DNA of 64,000 bases from Procambarus clarkii (Eukaryota > Arthropoda > Malacostraca > Decapoda > Cambaridae). This document shows, in pieces, positions 1 through 12,407 of this stretch. Location of the stretch: positions 38,993,308 to 39,057,307 of the forward strand of contig NC_091158.1 in assembly GCF_040958095.1 (NCBI RefSeq), in the 5' to 3' direction. Position numbers and translations under genes: made by a program. Under the pieces are notes generated by a model, which did not search any database, had not been told where the DNA came from, and saw only the letters and a program-made list of their open reading frames with translations. Numbering within the stretch: position 1 is the first letter of the stretch; each line of letters begins with the position of its first letter.

Positions 1-3000
1 CCATAGGCAGAGCCAAGTTAGTACGACCCACAGGCACCGCTAAGTTAGTACGACCCACAGGCACAGCCAATTTAGTACGACCCACCGGCACAGCCAAGTT
101 AGTATGACCCCACGGCCCCGCTAAGTTAGTACGACCCACCGGCACAGCTAAGTTAGAACGACCCACCGGCACAGCAAAGTTATTTCGACCCACCGGCACA
201 GCCAAGTTAGTATGACCCAACGGCCCAGCCAAGTTAGAACGACCCACCGGTACAGACAAGTTAGTACGACCCACCGGCACAGCCAAGTTAGTACGACCCA
301 CCGGCACAGCTAAGTTAATACGACCCACCGGCACAGCTAAGTTAGTACGACCCACCGGCACAGCCAATTTAGTACGACCCATCGGCACAGCTAAGTTAAT
401 ACGACCCACCGGCACAGCTAAGTTAGTACGACCCACTGGCACAGCTAAGTTAGAACGACCCACCGGCACAGCGAAGTTAGTACGACCCACCGGCACAGCT
501 AAGTTAGTACGACCCACAGGCACAGCCAAGTTAGTACGACCCACAGGCACCGCTAAGTTAGTACGACCCACTGGCACAGCTAAGTTAGTACGACCCACCG
601 GCACAGCTAAGTTAGATCGACCCACCGGCACAGCCAAGTTAGTACGACCCACCGGTACAGACAAGTTAGTACGACCCACCGGCACAGCCAAGTTAGTACG
701 ACCCACCGGCACAGCTAAGTTAATACGACCCACCAGCACAGCGAAGTTAGTACGACCCACCGGCACAGCTAAGTTAGTACGACCCACTGGCACAGCTAAG
801 TTAGAACGACCCACCGGCACAGCGAAGTTAGTACGACCCACCGGCACAGCTAAGTTAGTACGACCCACAGGCACAGCCAAGTTAGTACGACCCACAGGCA
901 CCGTTAAGTTAGTACGACCCACTGGCACAGCTAAGTTAGTACGACCCACCGGCACAGCTAAGTTAGAACGACCCACCGGCACAGCTAAGTTAGAACGACC
1001 CACTGGCACAGCCAAGTTAGTACGACCCACCGGTACAGACAAGTTAGTACGACCCACCGGCACAGCCAAGTTAGTACGACCCACCGGCACAGCTAAGTTA
1101 ATACGACCCACCGGCACAGCTAAGTTAGTACGACCCACAGACTCAGCCAAGTTAGTACGACCCACTGGCACCGCTAAGTTAGTACGACCCACCTGCACAG
1201 CTAAGTTAGTACGACCCATCGGCACAGCTAAGTTAGAACGACCCACCGGCACAGCCAAGTTAGTACGACCCACCGGTACAGACAAGTTAGTACGACCCAC
1301 CGGCACAGCCAAGTTAGTACGACCCACCGGCACAGCCAAGTTAGTACGACCCACCGGCACAGCCAATTTAGTACGACCCACCGGCACAGCTAAGTTAATA
1401 CGACCCACCGGTACAGCTAAGTTAATACGACCCACCGGCACAGCTAAGTTAATACGACCCACCGGCACAGCTAAGTTAGTATAACCCACCAACACAGCTT
1501 AATTAGTACGACCCGCAGGCACAGGTAAGTTAGTACAACCCACCGGTACAGCTAAGTTAGTACAACCCACTGGCACAGCTAAGTTAGTACGACCCACCGG
1601 CACAGGTAAGTTAGTACGACCCACAGGCACAGCTAAGTTAGTACAACCCACCGGCACAGCAAAGTTAATACGACCCACCGGCACAGCTAAGTTAGTACGA
1701 CCCACAGACACAGCCAAGTTAGTACGACCCACAGGCACCGCTAAGTTAGTACGACCCACCGGCACAGCTAAGTTAGTACGACCCACCGGCACAGCTAAGT
1801 TAGAACGACCCACCGGCACAGCCAAGTTAGTACGACCCACCGGTACAGACAAGTTAGTACGACCCACCGGCACAGCTAAGTTAGTACGACCCACCGGCAC
1901 AGCCAAGTTAGTACGACCCACCGGCACAGCCAATTTAGTACGACCCACCGGCACAGCTATGTTAATACGACCCACCGGCACAGCTAAGTTAATACGACCC
2001 ACCGGCACAGCTAAGTTAGTATAACCCACCAACACAGCTTAATTAGTACGACCCGCAGGCACAGGTAAGTTAGTACAACCCACCGGTACAGCTAAGTTAG
2101 TACGACCCACAGGCACAGCTAAATTAGTACGACCCCCTGGCACCGCTAAGTTAGTACGACCCACCGGCACCACTAAATTAGTATGACCCGCTAGCACCGC
2201 TAAGTACGACCCACAGTCACAGTTAAGTTAGTTCGACCCACAGGCACACCTAAGTTAGTACTAGCAACAGACAGAGCTACTTTTGTACGAGCCACAGGCA
2301 CCGCTAAGTTAGTACAACCCACCGGCACGGCTAAGTTGGTACGACTCACCGGCACAGCTAAGTTAGTATGACCCACAGGCACAGCCAAGTTAGTACGACC
2401 CACCGGCCCAGCTAAGTTAGTACGACCCACAGGCACAGCTAAGTTAATACGACCCACCGGAACAGCCAACTTAGTATGACCCACCGACACAGCTAAGTTA
2501 GTACGACCTACCGGCACAGCTAAGTTAGTACGACCCACAGGCACAGCCAAGTTAGTACGACCCACCGGTACAGACAAGTTAGTACGACCCACCGGCACAG
2601 CCAAGTTAGTACGACCCACCGGCACAGCTAAGTTAATACGACCCACCGGCACAGCTAAGTTAGTACGACCCACCGGCACAGCCAATTTAGTACGACCCAC
2701 AGGCACCGCTAAGTTAGTACGACCCACCGGCACAGTCAAGTTAGTACGACCCACCAGCACAGCCAAATTAATATGATCCACCGGCCCAGATAAGTTAGTA
2801 CGACCCACTGGCACAGCTAAGTCAGTACGACCCACCGGCACAGCTAAGTTAGAACGACCCACAGGCACAGCCAAGTTAGTACGACCCACCAGCACAACCA
2901 AGTTAGTATGACCCAACGGCCCCGCTAAGTTTGTACGACCCACTGGCACAGCTAAGTTAGAACGAACAACCGGCACAGCCAAGTTAGTACGACCCACCGG

Positions 3001-4282
3001 TACAGACAAGTTAGTACGACCCACCGGCACAGCGAAGTTAGTACGACCCACCGGCACAGCTAAGTTAATGCGACCCACCGGCACAGCTAAGTTAGTACGA
3101 CCCACCGGCACAGCGAAATTAGTACGACCCACCGGCACAGCTAAGTTAGTACTACCCACAGGCACAGCCAAGTTAGTACGACCCGCAAGCACCGCTAAGT
3201 TAGTACGACCCACCGGCACAGCTAAGTTAGAATGACCCACCGGCACAGCGAAGTTAGTACGACCCACCGGCACAGCTAAGTTAGTACGACCCACATTCAC
3301 AGCCAAGTTAGTACGACCCACAGGCACCGCTAAGTTAGTACGACCCACCGGCACAGCTAAGTTAGTACGACCCACCGGCACAGCTAAGTTAGAACGACCC
3401 ACCGGCACAGCCAAGTTAGTACGACCCACCGGCACAGCCAATTTAGTATGACCCACCGGCACAGCTAAGTTAATACGCACCACCGGCACAGCTAAGTTAA
3501 TACGACCCACCGGCACAGCTAAGTTAGTACAACCCACCAACACAGCTAAATTAGTACGACCCACAGGCACAGGTAAGTAAGTACAACCCACCGGTACAGC
3601 TAAGTTAGTACAACCTACTGGAACCGCTAAGTTAGTACGACCCACCGGCACAGGTAAGTTAGTACGACCCACAGGCACATCTAAGTTAGTACAACCCACC
3701 AGTACAGCTAAGTTAGTACAAACCACTAGCACAGCTAAGTTAGTACGACCCACCGGCACAGGTAAGTTAGTACGACCCACAGGTACAGGTAAGTTAGTAC
3801 AACCCACCGGTACACCTAAGTTCGTACGACCCACAAGCACTGTTAAGTTAGCACGACCCCCTGGCACCGCTAAGTTAGTACGACCCACCGGCACCACTAA
3901 GTTAGTATGACCCGCTGGCACCACTAAGTAAGTACAACCCACCGGCACAGCTAAGTTGGTACGACTCACTGGCACAGCTAAGTTAGTACTACCAACAGAC
4001 ACAGCTACGTTAGTACGACCCACAGGCACCGCTAAGTTAGTACGGCCCACCGGCACAGCTAAGTTGGTATGACCCACCGGCACAGCTAAGTATTACCCAC
4101 AAGCACCGCTAAGTTAGTACGACCCACAGGCACCGCTACGTTAGTAGGCCAACAGACACAGCTAAGTTAGTACGAACCACAGGCACAGCTAAGTTAGTAC
4201 GACCCACAGGCACAGCTAGGTTAGTACGACCCCACAGTCACAGCTAAATTAGTACGACCAACAGGCACAGCTAAGTTAGTAC
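1..4282. repeat. 27-bp minisatellite array
   Basis: About 158 unit lengths of a 27-bp repeat; a typical unit on the plus strand reads ACGACCCACCGGCAC plus AGCTAAGTTAGT. Units differ by point changes (GCT/GCC before AAGTTAG, TTAGTAC/TTAATAC/TTAGAAC). The array runs off the left edge of the window, becomes more degenerate after about 3800 and ends near 4282. The unit length is a multiple of three, so one frame stays open on the minus strand (9-residue repeat VGRTNLAVP) and one on the plus strand (KLVRPTGTA). A variant with GGTACAGACAAG recurs near 250, 655, 1031, 1272, 1840, 2570 and 3000, spaced by whole numbers of units, as expected from block amplification by unequal exchange. Confidence 0.97.
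2200..4083 (-). other. repeat-derived open frame, probably not a gene
   Basis: A 627-codon minus-strand frame made only of about 70 copies of the nonapeptide VGRTNLAVP and its variants; a second one of 178 codons lies at 1499-2035. The openness follows from the 27-bp period and the absence of a stop in this phase of the unit. No signal peptide, non-repeat N- or C-terminal domain, promoter or splice structure is visible, and substitutions fall at all codon positions. I treat it as a by-product of the satellite. A transcribed repetitive protein cannot be excluded from sequence alone. Confidence 0.3.
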
Positions 4283-5059
4283 TCACTTGCTAATGCAGCA
4301 AATCTCAGAGGTCGAATTGCTAGCATTAATTATATTCCCTGTCTGTGTTCCCTTTCCTGAAATACCTCCAACACATCATCATCATAAGCCAAAAAACTCT
4401 CTTTGATTATTGTTTAATCCTGTAAAGTTAATATCCAGAGTGTAGAGAGAATTAATATCTTTCGTCATTTCTTTCTCCTGATTTAGTGTGATTATTTTAG
4501 CATAACGTGACTTGGATCCATTACACCTTTAGGAAATTACACCACGAATTTCATTTTGTATATTTTTCTATACGTTTTAAAAAATATATTTTATTATTCG
4601 TGAACAAGAAATGCTCAACTGAGATTCGGGAATTTAAAATCATGTTTACAACTGAAACTGAAACAAATAACACATTTATTGCCGCTACCTTAATTTTGAG
4701 ACAGACGAATCCTTTAGGAAACTTTGTGTTACGTATATCTCAATATCAACTTGTGAGATGTTAAAAGTTTTCAGGTCTTTAAATGAGCTCTACATAGTTA
4801 TGAATTATGTGATTACGGTTTATATGTAAGATGTTATATGTAATATTACAAATAATGATTAAAATGAATAAATTTTGGGGGAGAGAGAGAGAGAAAATCT
4901 CCACGGTACTGCAGTGAATATTAAAAGCAAAGTTGCATTAACCCTTACTTGAAATATTCACTGTTATATCATACAGGGTGTTTACGGCAATCATTCTGGT
5001 TAATAATTGAAAGCATTCTGCTTGTCACCCACAGTGACCGATGTTCTGATATCCAGCAG
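4283..5059. other. AT-rich unique stretch, no feature seen
   Basis: Low-complexity AT-rich sequence with a short GA run near 4880. An 85-codon plus-strand frame at 4507-4764 has no recognisable domain and looks like chance. Confidence 0.5.
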
Positions 5060-5350
5060 TACTCCATTCAAGACCATTGCAAGTGTCACAAGTACCATTG
5101 TAAGTGACAACACAGACCATTACAGGTGACAATGCAAGGGACACACAGACCTCTTGCATGTTGCACACTAACAAGTGAAAGTGACTTGAAGGCCACTTGA
5201 AAGTATGCCACTTACACAAAGTTGACCCCTTGCATGTTGAACACAATCCTATTCAAGTGAGAAGCACACCATTCCAACTGATACACAGACCATTGCAATT
5301 GACGCTCAGACCGTTGCTTGCTTCTCACAATCCATTGCATATTGCACAAA
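5060..5350. repeat. degenerate short tandem repeat with CAGACCATTGCA-like core
   Basis: The words CAGACCATT, CACACCATT, TTGCATGTTG and AAGTGACA recur every 20-25 bases (for example 5115, 5147, 5272, 5290, 5310). The unit is too diverged to define a consensus by eye. Open frames here (73 and 67 codons) are by-products. Confidence 0.5.
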
Positions 5351-5649
5351 CAAATTTTGATTTGTTTCTCTCGAACCTCGAAAATTATAAAATATCTTGA
5401 CCGACGCCTTTGTTTTACTTTGAAATCCTAGCAATCTGTTTCCCAGCTTTGTAATTGCTTCAGTATTGCTTAGTATCTGCCTTACGTTGTCTCTTATTCT
5501 TTTACTGCTAGTCTGACGAGCTTAGCCCTCAACTCTTCTTAGAACCCCGAGGTTCTAAAAAAGATGATGGCCTTGTTATTTTCAGCTTATTTTCCAATTA
5601 CTTGCAGCAATTTTGTCTTGCATCTTGGTAATGTGAAGTAAACTATTGA

Positions 5650-6285
5650 GTCTGATACCTGCTTGATACTTGCTTGCTGGGGTTATGGGAGTTCTTCTAC
5701 TCCCCAAGCCCAGTCCAAGGCCAGGCTTGACTTGTGAGAGCTTGGTCCACCAGGCTGTTGCTTGGAGCGGCCCGCAGGCCCACATACCCACCACAGCCCG
5801 GTTGGTCCGACACTTCTTCAAGAAAACCATCACGTTTTCTGTTGAAGATGTCTACGGTTGTTCCGGCAATATTTCTAATGCTCACTGGGAGGATGATGAA
5901 CAACCGTGGACCTGTGATGTTTACACAGTGTTCTCTGATTGTGCCTATGACACCCCTGCTCTTCACTGGTTCTATTTTGTATTTTCTTCCATATCGTTCA
6001 CTCTAGTATGTAGTTATTTTACTGTGTAGATTTGGGACCTGGCCTTCCAGTATTTTCCACGTATATATTATTTGATATCTCTCTCGTCTCCTTTATTGTG
6101 AGTACATTTGGATAGCTTTGAGACGATCCCAATAATTTAGGTGCTTTACGCGTCTATGCGTGCTGTATATGTTCTCTGTATTCCCTCTTTTTCAGCAAAC
6201 TCTTCTGCTCTGAAAGGGGAAGTGAGTACTGAGCAGTACTCATGACGCGACAGACCAAGGGATTTGAAGAGAACAATCATTGTAT
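5650..6285 (-). pseudogene. LINE ORF2 C-terminal remnant (CR1/jockey-like)
   Basis: Minus-strand translation matches the last ~190 residues of the LINE ORF2 at 13626-16757. Shared landmarks are SRHEYCSVLTSPFRAEE near 6240, TYTARI near 6150, then EHCVNITGPRLF and SDQPGCGGYVGLRAAPSNSL at 5700-5940. Several stops and frame changes lie between them, so the copy is dead. It is a typical 5'-truncated LINE insertion keeping only the thumb/connection region and 3' end; the RT catalytic motifs are absent. The GC-rich stretch at 5690-5800 (AGCTTGGTCCACCAGGCTGT) recurs at 62410. The truncation edge is approximate. Confidence 0.8.
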
Positions 6286-6924
6286 ACTCTGCCTTGGCCT
6301 CTTTGTTTATAATAGATGGTATTTGTATATTTTCTCTTTCTAGGCCTTTTCTACGCCAACTTTCCCTTTTTTCTGTTTTAACTCAGAGTGCAGTGGTGTT
6401 TGGCAGTGGTGAATTAGGCAATGAAATTATACCCCCCAATAATTCCTGTATGAACATAGAGCACATAACGTTCCTTAAGAATAGTACGTGAGGTAATTCA
6501 TTTAGGATTTTGTTGAGATCAAGAGATCTTGTAAATTAATACGTATCTTCTATCCACATACATATAAAAAACAGGACGTATGTTATTCTATGAAAGTGTT
6601 ATGATAATAATGAACAGTAGGCCGGTTCTCTCCTAAGGAACAAACAGGAATCAACAGAGATACTTTTCTGATTCACGACTGAACTTAGTTGAAGAACACA
6701 ATATGGCACTGAACTTGACACTTCCCAAGACGCTGACTGTAATGACCCCACAACAGGTGAGACTGTAACATTGGAGGACCCATTAACGACCCTAGGTGTC
6801 CCGGGAGGTACAGGTCGGGGTTATGCACCCACATACACTATAACAACATACACGTAATACTGGTAATTAGGTGTTGTTTAGGAAACAGACTTTTCTACGG
6901 GGTAACCGTAAATAATTTCCACGT
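6286..6924. other. no recognisable feature
   Basis: Mixed-composition sequence. Open frames are short and carry no domain signature. Confidence 0.5.
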
Positions 6925-7170
6925 GACCACCATTTTCACATGCTGATAAACAGTAATTTCCTCACGATACCAAACCGTCATTTTCACTGAATAACAGACT
7001 ATCATTTTCCTATAATAACAGACCATTATTTTCCTATAATAACAGACCATTATTTTTCACACGATTGCAAACTATCATTTGTATACGATAAGAGAACACC
7101 ATTTCCAAATGATAACAGTCCAACATTTTCATACGATAGCAGTCCAATATTTCTACGTGATAACCTGCCT
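6925..7170. repeat. degenerate ~25-bp tandem repeat
   Basis: Roughly ten diverged units around ACAGACCATTATTTTCCTAT. Two adjacent units at about 7007-7055 are nearly identical (TTTTCCTATAATAACAGACC). Units on either side carry substitutions and small indels. Confidence 0.75.
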
Positions 7171-7809
7171 TCGACGCTTGCCATGCATACTACGTATTAA
7201 TAATGATGTGTGCAGGACTGTGAGTATATATTTTGTTTCGTTTTGGCTGCTCTGGCACCGTATGAATATCAGTAACAAGGGAGAAAGAAGATTAGTCTCC
7301 AAGAGATAAAGAATGACGTTTATCTCTCCTGGTGAAAGTTTTCGGTGGGTAGCAAGTTTCTCACGATTTGTGGAGCGTCAAGCTAGACCTAGTGATCGAA
7401 ACACACTCGAGTAACGTTGAATTAATTTAACGTTATATCCACGTTGAATCAATGATACCGACTTTCGTTTACCCAACATGTACCCATTTTGAAGGGGTTC
7501 TGTCCCACAAGAAATGTTCGTACCTCGACAAGCATATCAACTCCAATGCTTATTTTGTAAGAGAAATTTTGCCGGGCTTCTCAATTTCCCAAACCATCAA
7601 ATTTGCTACACTGGATTCGATGGCGTATATTGTGCTGCATTTAGTGCGAGGACTGGCCACAGCCTTGACCAGTCCTCGAAAGTGACGACACTGTCCCCTG
7701 GTCTCTCTGTTCTCTTGCCTGCTGGAGAATTTCAATTTGATCATATGAAAGTGCGTGAAATGCAGTCTCACAGAACTACCTTCCATTCCCTTTTTAAAAG
7801 AGACAAATG
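7171..7809. other. no recognisable feature
   Basis: Overlapping frames of 77 and 100 codons on plus and 131 on minus lack any domain I recognise and overlap one another. Part of the minus frame is the downstream TG/TA microsatellite read as protein. Confidence 0.45.
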
Positions 7810-7910
7810 TATGTGAATGCATGTGTGTGTGTATATATGTATGTATACATGTATGTATATATGTATGTGTACATATATATGTGTGTGTGTATGTATATGT
7901 ATGTATATAA
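7810..7910. repeat. TG/TA/TATG microsatellite
   Basis: Alternating purine-pyrimidine run of TGTG, TATA and ATGT words about 100 bp long. Confidence 0.95.
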
Positions 7911-8044
7911 AGTACATATGGAAGCTGATCAGAATTACATTTCACCTTTGTAAATGCACATTAATGACACTATGTAAAAGACACATCGAACACTTTATGT
8001 AGGGCATACGTAAATCTGTGTATCTATGTATTTACGTTTGTAGG

Positions 8045-8219
8045 TTAGCTTAGCATTTTAAAAGCACCGAATGTGGTTGATTGTTCAATAAACCCTTGAA
8101 CTATATGTTTAACACATCTCTAACCCTGTCCATGGAGGACAGAAGAAAATGTATATATACTGGTTAGCATTGTAAATGTGTGGCCACGTTTGTGGTAGAA
8201 AATAAATAAAAAAAATCGC
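8045..8219 (+). mobile_element. retroelement 3' end with A-rich tail
   Basis: Non-coding segment ending in GAAAATAAATAAAAAAAA at 8200-8218. The position of AATAAA just before an A-run is typical of the 3' end of a retrotransposed transcript. No coding domain is attached, so the family is unassigned; it may be a LINE 3' UTR or a processed copy. Confidence 0.45.
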
Positions 8220-8789
8220 TTTTTACAAGCGTGAAGAGAACTGCTATATTATTGTTTAATGCAAAAATCTAAAATACAATAAAATCTCATGTCTAGCCGG
8301 GTCAGAAAGATTCAAGATTCACTTCCATCAAAGTTGCTTTTACCCTCATCTTTTCCTCTTGAGAAATTCGATAATTGTGAAGTTGGATATCAACATCTTG
8401 GAATCCCAGGAAGACGGTGCCCTGCTCATTCCTATGTCTTCGTCCTTTTTCCTCTTCATCCTCTTTTTTTTTCATCTCCTCACCTTCCCTCCTTACCTAC
8501 ATCTTTTCCGTCATCCCTTCAACCTTCTCTCTTCCTTCTATCTACCCCTGTCGAGGAAAAAAACGACCCCATTTACTTATTTTTTAAAACAGTATGAAAC
8601 TAATTGTGTTCTTGTTCTTGTACTAATTAATTAACCAATACTAACACAAATTAATTTAGTAACTCGTTCAAAGAAAACGAGATTACAGTGGAAATTTTTC
8701 TTAAACAAAGGATATTATTGCCCCTCCTCTAAAATTTCTACATTCCATATAAATCCGATAATTGGGGAGGGGGTCATTTTTTTTATTCT
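8220..8789. other. no recognisable feature
   Basis: AT-rich DNA with a pyrimidine-rich stretch at 8440-8545. Overlapping frames of 102 and 91 codons in it are composition artefacts. Confidence 0.5.
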
Positions 8790-8794
8790 TGATG

Positions 8795-9243
8795 CCTCTG
8801 TTCACCTAGCAGTAAATATATACCTGCGAGTTAAACGGCTGACTTCTAGACATTGCTATGGTCCCAGAACTAAGAGGCATGAGTTACAAGGAAGGGCTGC
8901 GAGAAATGTACCTCACGACAATGGAAGGCAGAAGAGTAAAGGGAGACATGATCACTAACTACAAAATTCTCAGAGGAATTAACAACGTAGATATGGAAAA
9001 CTGTTTAACACGAGGGGGGGGGGGGTACGTGAGCAAGGGGAACACAGGTGGAAACTGAGTAGCCAAATGAGCCACAGGGACGTTAGAAAGAACTTTTTCA
9101 GTGTCAGAGTAATTAACGGATGGAATGCATTAGGCAGTGATGTGGTGGAGGCTGACTCCATACACAGTTTCAAGTGTAGATATGATAGAGCCCAGCAGGC
9201 TCAGGAACCTGTACGCCTGTTGATTAATAATAATAATAATAAC

Positions 9244-9296
<53 letters not shown>
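8795..9296 (+). pseudogene. LINE ORF2 C-terminal remnant with (AAT)n tail
   Basis: Plus-strand peptides at 8858-9058 (LRGMSYKEGLREMYLTTMEG, then MITNYKILRGINNV) and 9067-9220 (DVRKNFFSVRVINGWNALGS) are the classic C-terminal end of a non-LTR reverse transcriptase. The two frames are split around a poly(G) run at 9015-9025. The coding end runs straight into (AAT/AAC)n at 9226-9296, which is probably the simple-sequence tail of the LINE. The copy is 5'-truncated and has no RT catalytic motif. The lineage differs from the LINEs at 13.6 and 59 kb. Confidence 0.8.
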
Positions 9297-9297
<1 letters not shown>

Positions 9298-9438
9298 TTA
9301 TTTAGGAACAGTACTTACATAGTTGCAGCGTTCTATCATTTGGAATGGATTGCAATGGATTGACAGTTGAGAGGCGGGACCAAAGAGCCAGAGCTCAACC
9401 CCCGCAAGCACAATTAGGTGAGTACAACTAGGTAAGTA

Positions 9439-10008
9439 CACAATCCAACTAGCGACAATCCAACTAGCGACAATCCAACTAGCGACAATCCAACTAGCGA
9501 CAATACAACTAGCGACAATCCAACTAGCGACAATACAACTAGCGACAATCCAACTAGCGACAATCCAACTAGCGACAATCCAACTAGCGACAATCCAACT
9601 AGCGACAATACAACTAGCGACAATACAACTAGCGACAATACAACTAGCGACAATACAACTAGCGACAATACAACTAGCGACAATCCAACTAGCGACAATA
9701 CAACTAGCGACAATACAACTAGCGACAATACAACTAGCGACAATACAACTAGCGACAATACAACTAGCGACAATACAACTAGCGACAATCCAACTAGCGA
9801 CAATACAACTAGCGACAATACAACTAGCGACAATACAACTAGCGACAATACAACTAGCGACAATACAACTAGCGACAATACAACTAGCGACAATCCAACT
9901 AGCGACAATACAACTAGCGACAATACAACTAGCGACAATACAACTAGCGACAATACAACTAGCGACAATACAACTAGCGACAATACAACTAGCGACAATA
10001 CAACTAGC
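9439..10008. repeat. 15-bp minisatellite, 38 copies
   Basis: Unit CAATMCAACTAGCGA with M = C or A, repeated 38 times with almost no other variation. The C form predominates in the first eleven units and the A form afterwards. Open minus-strand frames of 258 and 194 codons (VASCI and LSLVV repeats) exist only because the unit is a multiple of three. The array begins in a short segment (9363-9438) containing AATTAGGTGAGTACAACTAGGTAAGTAC-like half-repeats, here written in part only, that may be the seed of the unit. Confidence 0.97.
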
Positions 10009-10204
10009 TACCAGAACATTAAAACAAAAGAGGAGACATAATATTTTATTATCCAAAGTCTGCTTTTCAAGCAATTAAAAACTTCTGGAAGATCGACAGC
10101 AAGAACCTCATACTAGCAATTATAAATTACTTGATCACTGCATAGAGTAAAGGGTTTCGATCCTCCTTTCTATGGATACCATCACACATAAATATAATCC
10201 ATCA
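10009..10204. other. no recognisable feature
   Basis: Short AT-rich spacer between the 15-bp array and the SINE. Confidence 0.4.
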
Positions 10205-10440
10205 TAATGGATTGCAGTCTTCGTTGCGTAGTGGTAAGACGCTCGCCTGGTGTTCCTCGAGCGCTTTGTCTTGGGTTCGTATCCTGGCCATGGAGGATAT
10301 ATTGGGTGAAAATCCTAAACTGTAGCCTATGTTTAACTCAACAGTAAAATGAGTACTTGGTTGTAAAAACGATTCTTCGTGGGGGTCATATTCCAAGGAA
10401 CATAGGATTAAGGACTTGCCCAAAACGAATCGCTACGCGT
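10205..10440 (+). mobile_element. tRNA-derived SINE
   Basis: A tRNA-like head at about 10212-10287 carries an A-box-like TTGCGTAGTGG and a B-box-like GGTTCGTATCC spaced as in a tRNA gene with an extended variable arm. A non-tRNA body of about 150 bp follows. The acceptor stem does not pair convincingly, so this is a SINE, not a tRNA gene. Internal boxes of this kind are known to recruit RNA polymerase III; activity here is unknown. Confidence 0.65.
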
Positions 10441-10671
10441 ACTACCCCGCCAAACACACACCGAAACTACGACGTTGGTACAACGTTCGAACAAGTTTAA
10501 ACACCTAACTAGTTATAACAACCAATATAGCAAGTTGTAACAACGTTCTAATACGTCATAAAGACGTTAAGCAAAGATGTAACAACTTTATTACAAGTTG
10601 TAACAAGCAGAAAATAAAGACGGTTTGGGTTTGTGTTTCCAGGGTAATAGCTGTACAAGAATGTAAGAACT

Positions 10672-10673
<2 letters not shown>
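10441..10673. repeat. short interspersed segment rich in ACAACGTT / GTTGTAAC
   Basis: Contains self-complementary words ACAACGTT, GTTGTAACAAC and ACGTCATAAAGACGT at 10460-10610, suggesting a small foldback element. Ends are not clear. Confidence 0.4.
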
Positions 10674-10753
<80 letters not shown>

Positions 10754-10860
10754 ATACATATAGTTGTATATATATAGTTGTATTGTAGTTGTGTAGTTGT
10801 GTAGTTGTATATATATAGTTGTGTTGTAGTATATATATTGTATATATATAGTTGTACTCA
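10674..10860. repeat. (TA)n tract with degenerate TTGTATATA flank
   Basis: Pure TA to 10750, then a degenerate GTTGTATATATA run up to the point where LINE coding sequence starts (CTCACCGACCTAAAG at about 10857). Confidence 0.95.
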
Positions 10861-12178
10861 CCGACCTAAAGAGAATGCAGGACAGGATTGACAAGATTGA
10901 TGCCCATGATGCTCTCTTTCTCCTTACAAGATGCCTGTCTCTCCCTAAGTTGACCTACTTTCTGAGATGTTCTCCATCCTACAGCAGCCCTAAGTTAAAT
11001 GTGTATGACACCCTTCTGAGGTCCATGCTGGTGAAAGTCCTGAACCTGCCATTGGACGACTCTCAGTGGGAGCAAGCAACCCTTCCTGTAAGACTCGGCG
11101 GCCTTGGTGTCCGCACAGCCTCCCAAATTGCTCTACCAGCCTTCCTTTCCTCCTCTCATGCATCGCACGACCTCGTCAGAGATATTTTACCTGCAACCCT
11201 GAGAGATTCAGCAGGAATACACGATCCTGCTTTCACTGAATGATCAAATCAGTGGAATGTTGTTGCAGCCCCAGCAACCATTATAGAGCCAACAAAACAA
11301 CACAAACAGTCCGGCTGGGACCACCCTCTAGTGGAAAAAGTAGCTGATGCCATGCTAAGCGTAGCAACATCAGACACGGAGAAAGCCCGCCTCAGAGCAG
11401 TTCGTGCCCCCCATGCAGGAGACTTCCTCCTGGCAGTACCCATGTCTGCAATGGGCACGCGCCTAGATCCAGAATCCCTTCGTGTAGCAGTGGCCCTCCG
11501 CCTTGGTGCCCCAATTCACACTGAATACAAGTGTATTTGCAACAGGGTGGAAGCAGACCAATACGGACTGCATGGGTTGCATTGCGGAAGCACAAAGGGC
11601 TGGCATGCAAGACACAACGAGGTCAATGACATCATCAAGAGAAGCCTCGTCTCAGCTGGGTGCCCAGCGGAGAGAGAACCTCGTATCCAAGGGGTCCAAA
11701 ACCCGGATTTCCCAGCACTTCGCCCTGATGGCATCACCATATACTCATGGAAGGAGGGTAGACAGTTGGTGTGGGACTACACATGTGTATCTACCCTGGC
11801 TGGCACCTATGTACACTTCGGAGCTGATCAAGCAGGTGGGGCGGCCAACCACAGGGAAACAGCAAAATCACTCAAGTACAGGCGACTGGAAGGTCAATAC
11901 CTCTTTGTTCCCATAGCGTCTGAGACGCATGGCCCCTGGGGCAAGAGTGCCTTGGGATTTCTCAAGGAATTGGGGTCCAAGCTCATTGACGTCACCAGAG
12001 ACCCAAGGGCTTCCAGTTTTTTATTTCAGCGTCTCAGTGTGGCGATCCAGAGGGGAAATGCTTGCTGCGTCCTCGGTTCCTGTCCAGAAGCGGAGGAGCT
12101 TCAAGAGATCCATAACCTTTAGGCATTTGTCTTGTATGTTTTGTAACCTTTAAATACACAATAAAGGAAAAAAAAAAG
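10861..12178 (+). pseudogene. 3' half of RLE-type LINE (end of RT plus restriction-like endonuclease)
   Basis: One reading frame from about 10857 to 12122 with a single in-frame TGA at 11241. The first part (DAHDALFLLTRCLSLPKLTY) is the post-palm/thumb region. Further on come a cysteine-histidine knuckle (CNRVEADQYGLHGLHC, then RH) and the PD-(D/E)xK signature RPDG-16 residues-WDYT near 11730-11790, which mark the C-terminal restriction-like endonuclease of R2/NeSL-like non-LTR elements. After the stop come AATAAA at 12161 and an A-run to 12178, so the 3' end is intact. The 5' edge is (TA)n. The missing RT half lies at 43231-44731 on the other strand (see findings). Clade within the RLE group not determined. 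Confidence 0.85.
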
Positions 12179-12186
12179 GGAAGGGG

Positions 12187-12322
12187 GTGGTAGGAGAAAA
12201 GCACACAGAAACTGTATTGGAGGGAATACACATTCCCTCCAATGCGTTATGTGTGGTTTCCTCCGAGGCTATGGGTCCCCCTTCTTCCAGCCAGAGGTGG
12301 TGCTCCCTTCCCTATATATTAA

Positions 12323-12407
<85 letters not shown>

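Noticed and set aside
7452..7945. Possible host exon (overlapping 77-, 100- and 131-codon frames)
   Set aside because: No domain, overlapping on both strands, and the minus frame includes microsatellite. No splice-site pattern that I could support.
9298..10074. 258-codon VASCI-repeat and 194-codon LSLVV-repeat frames
   Set aside because: Produced by the 15-bp period; two frames open at once and the only variation is one base per unit.
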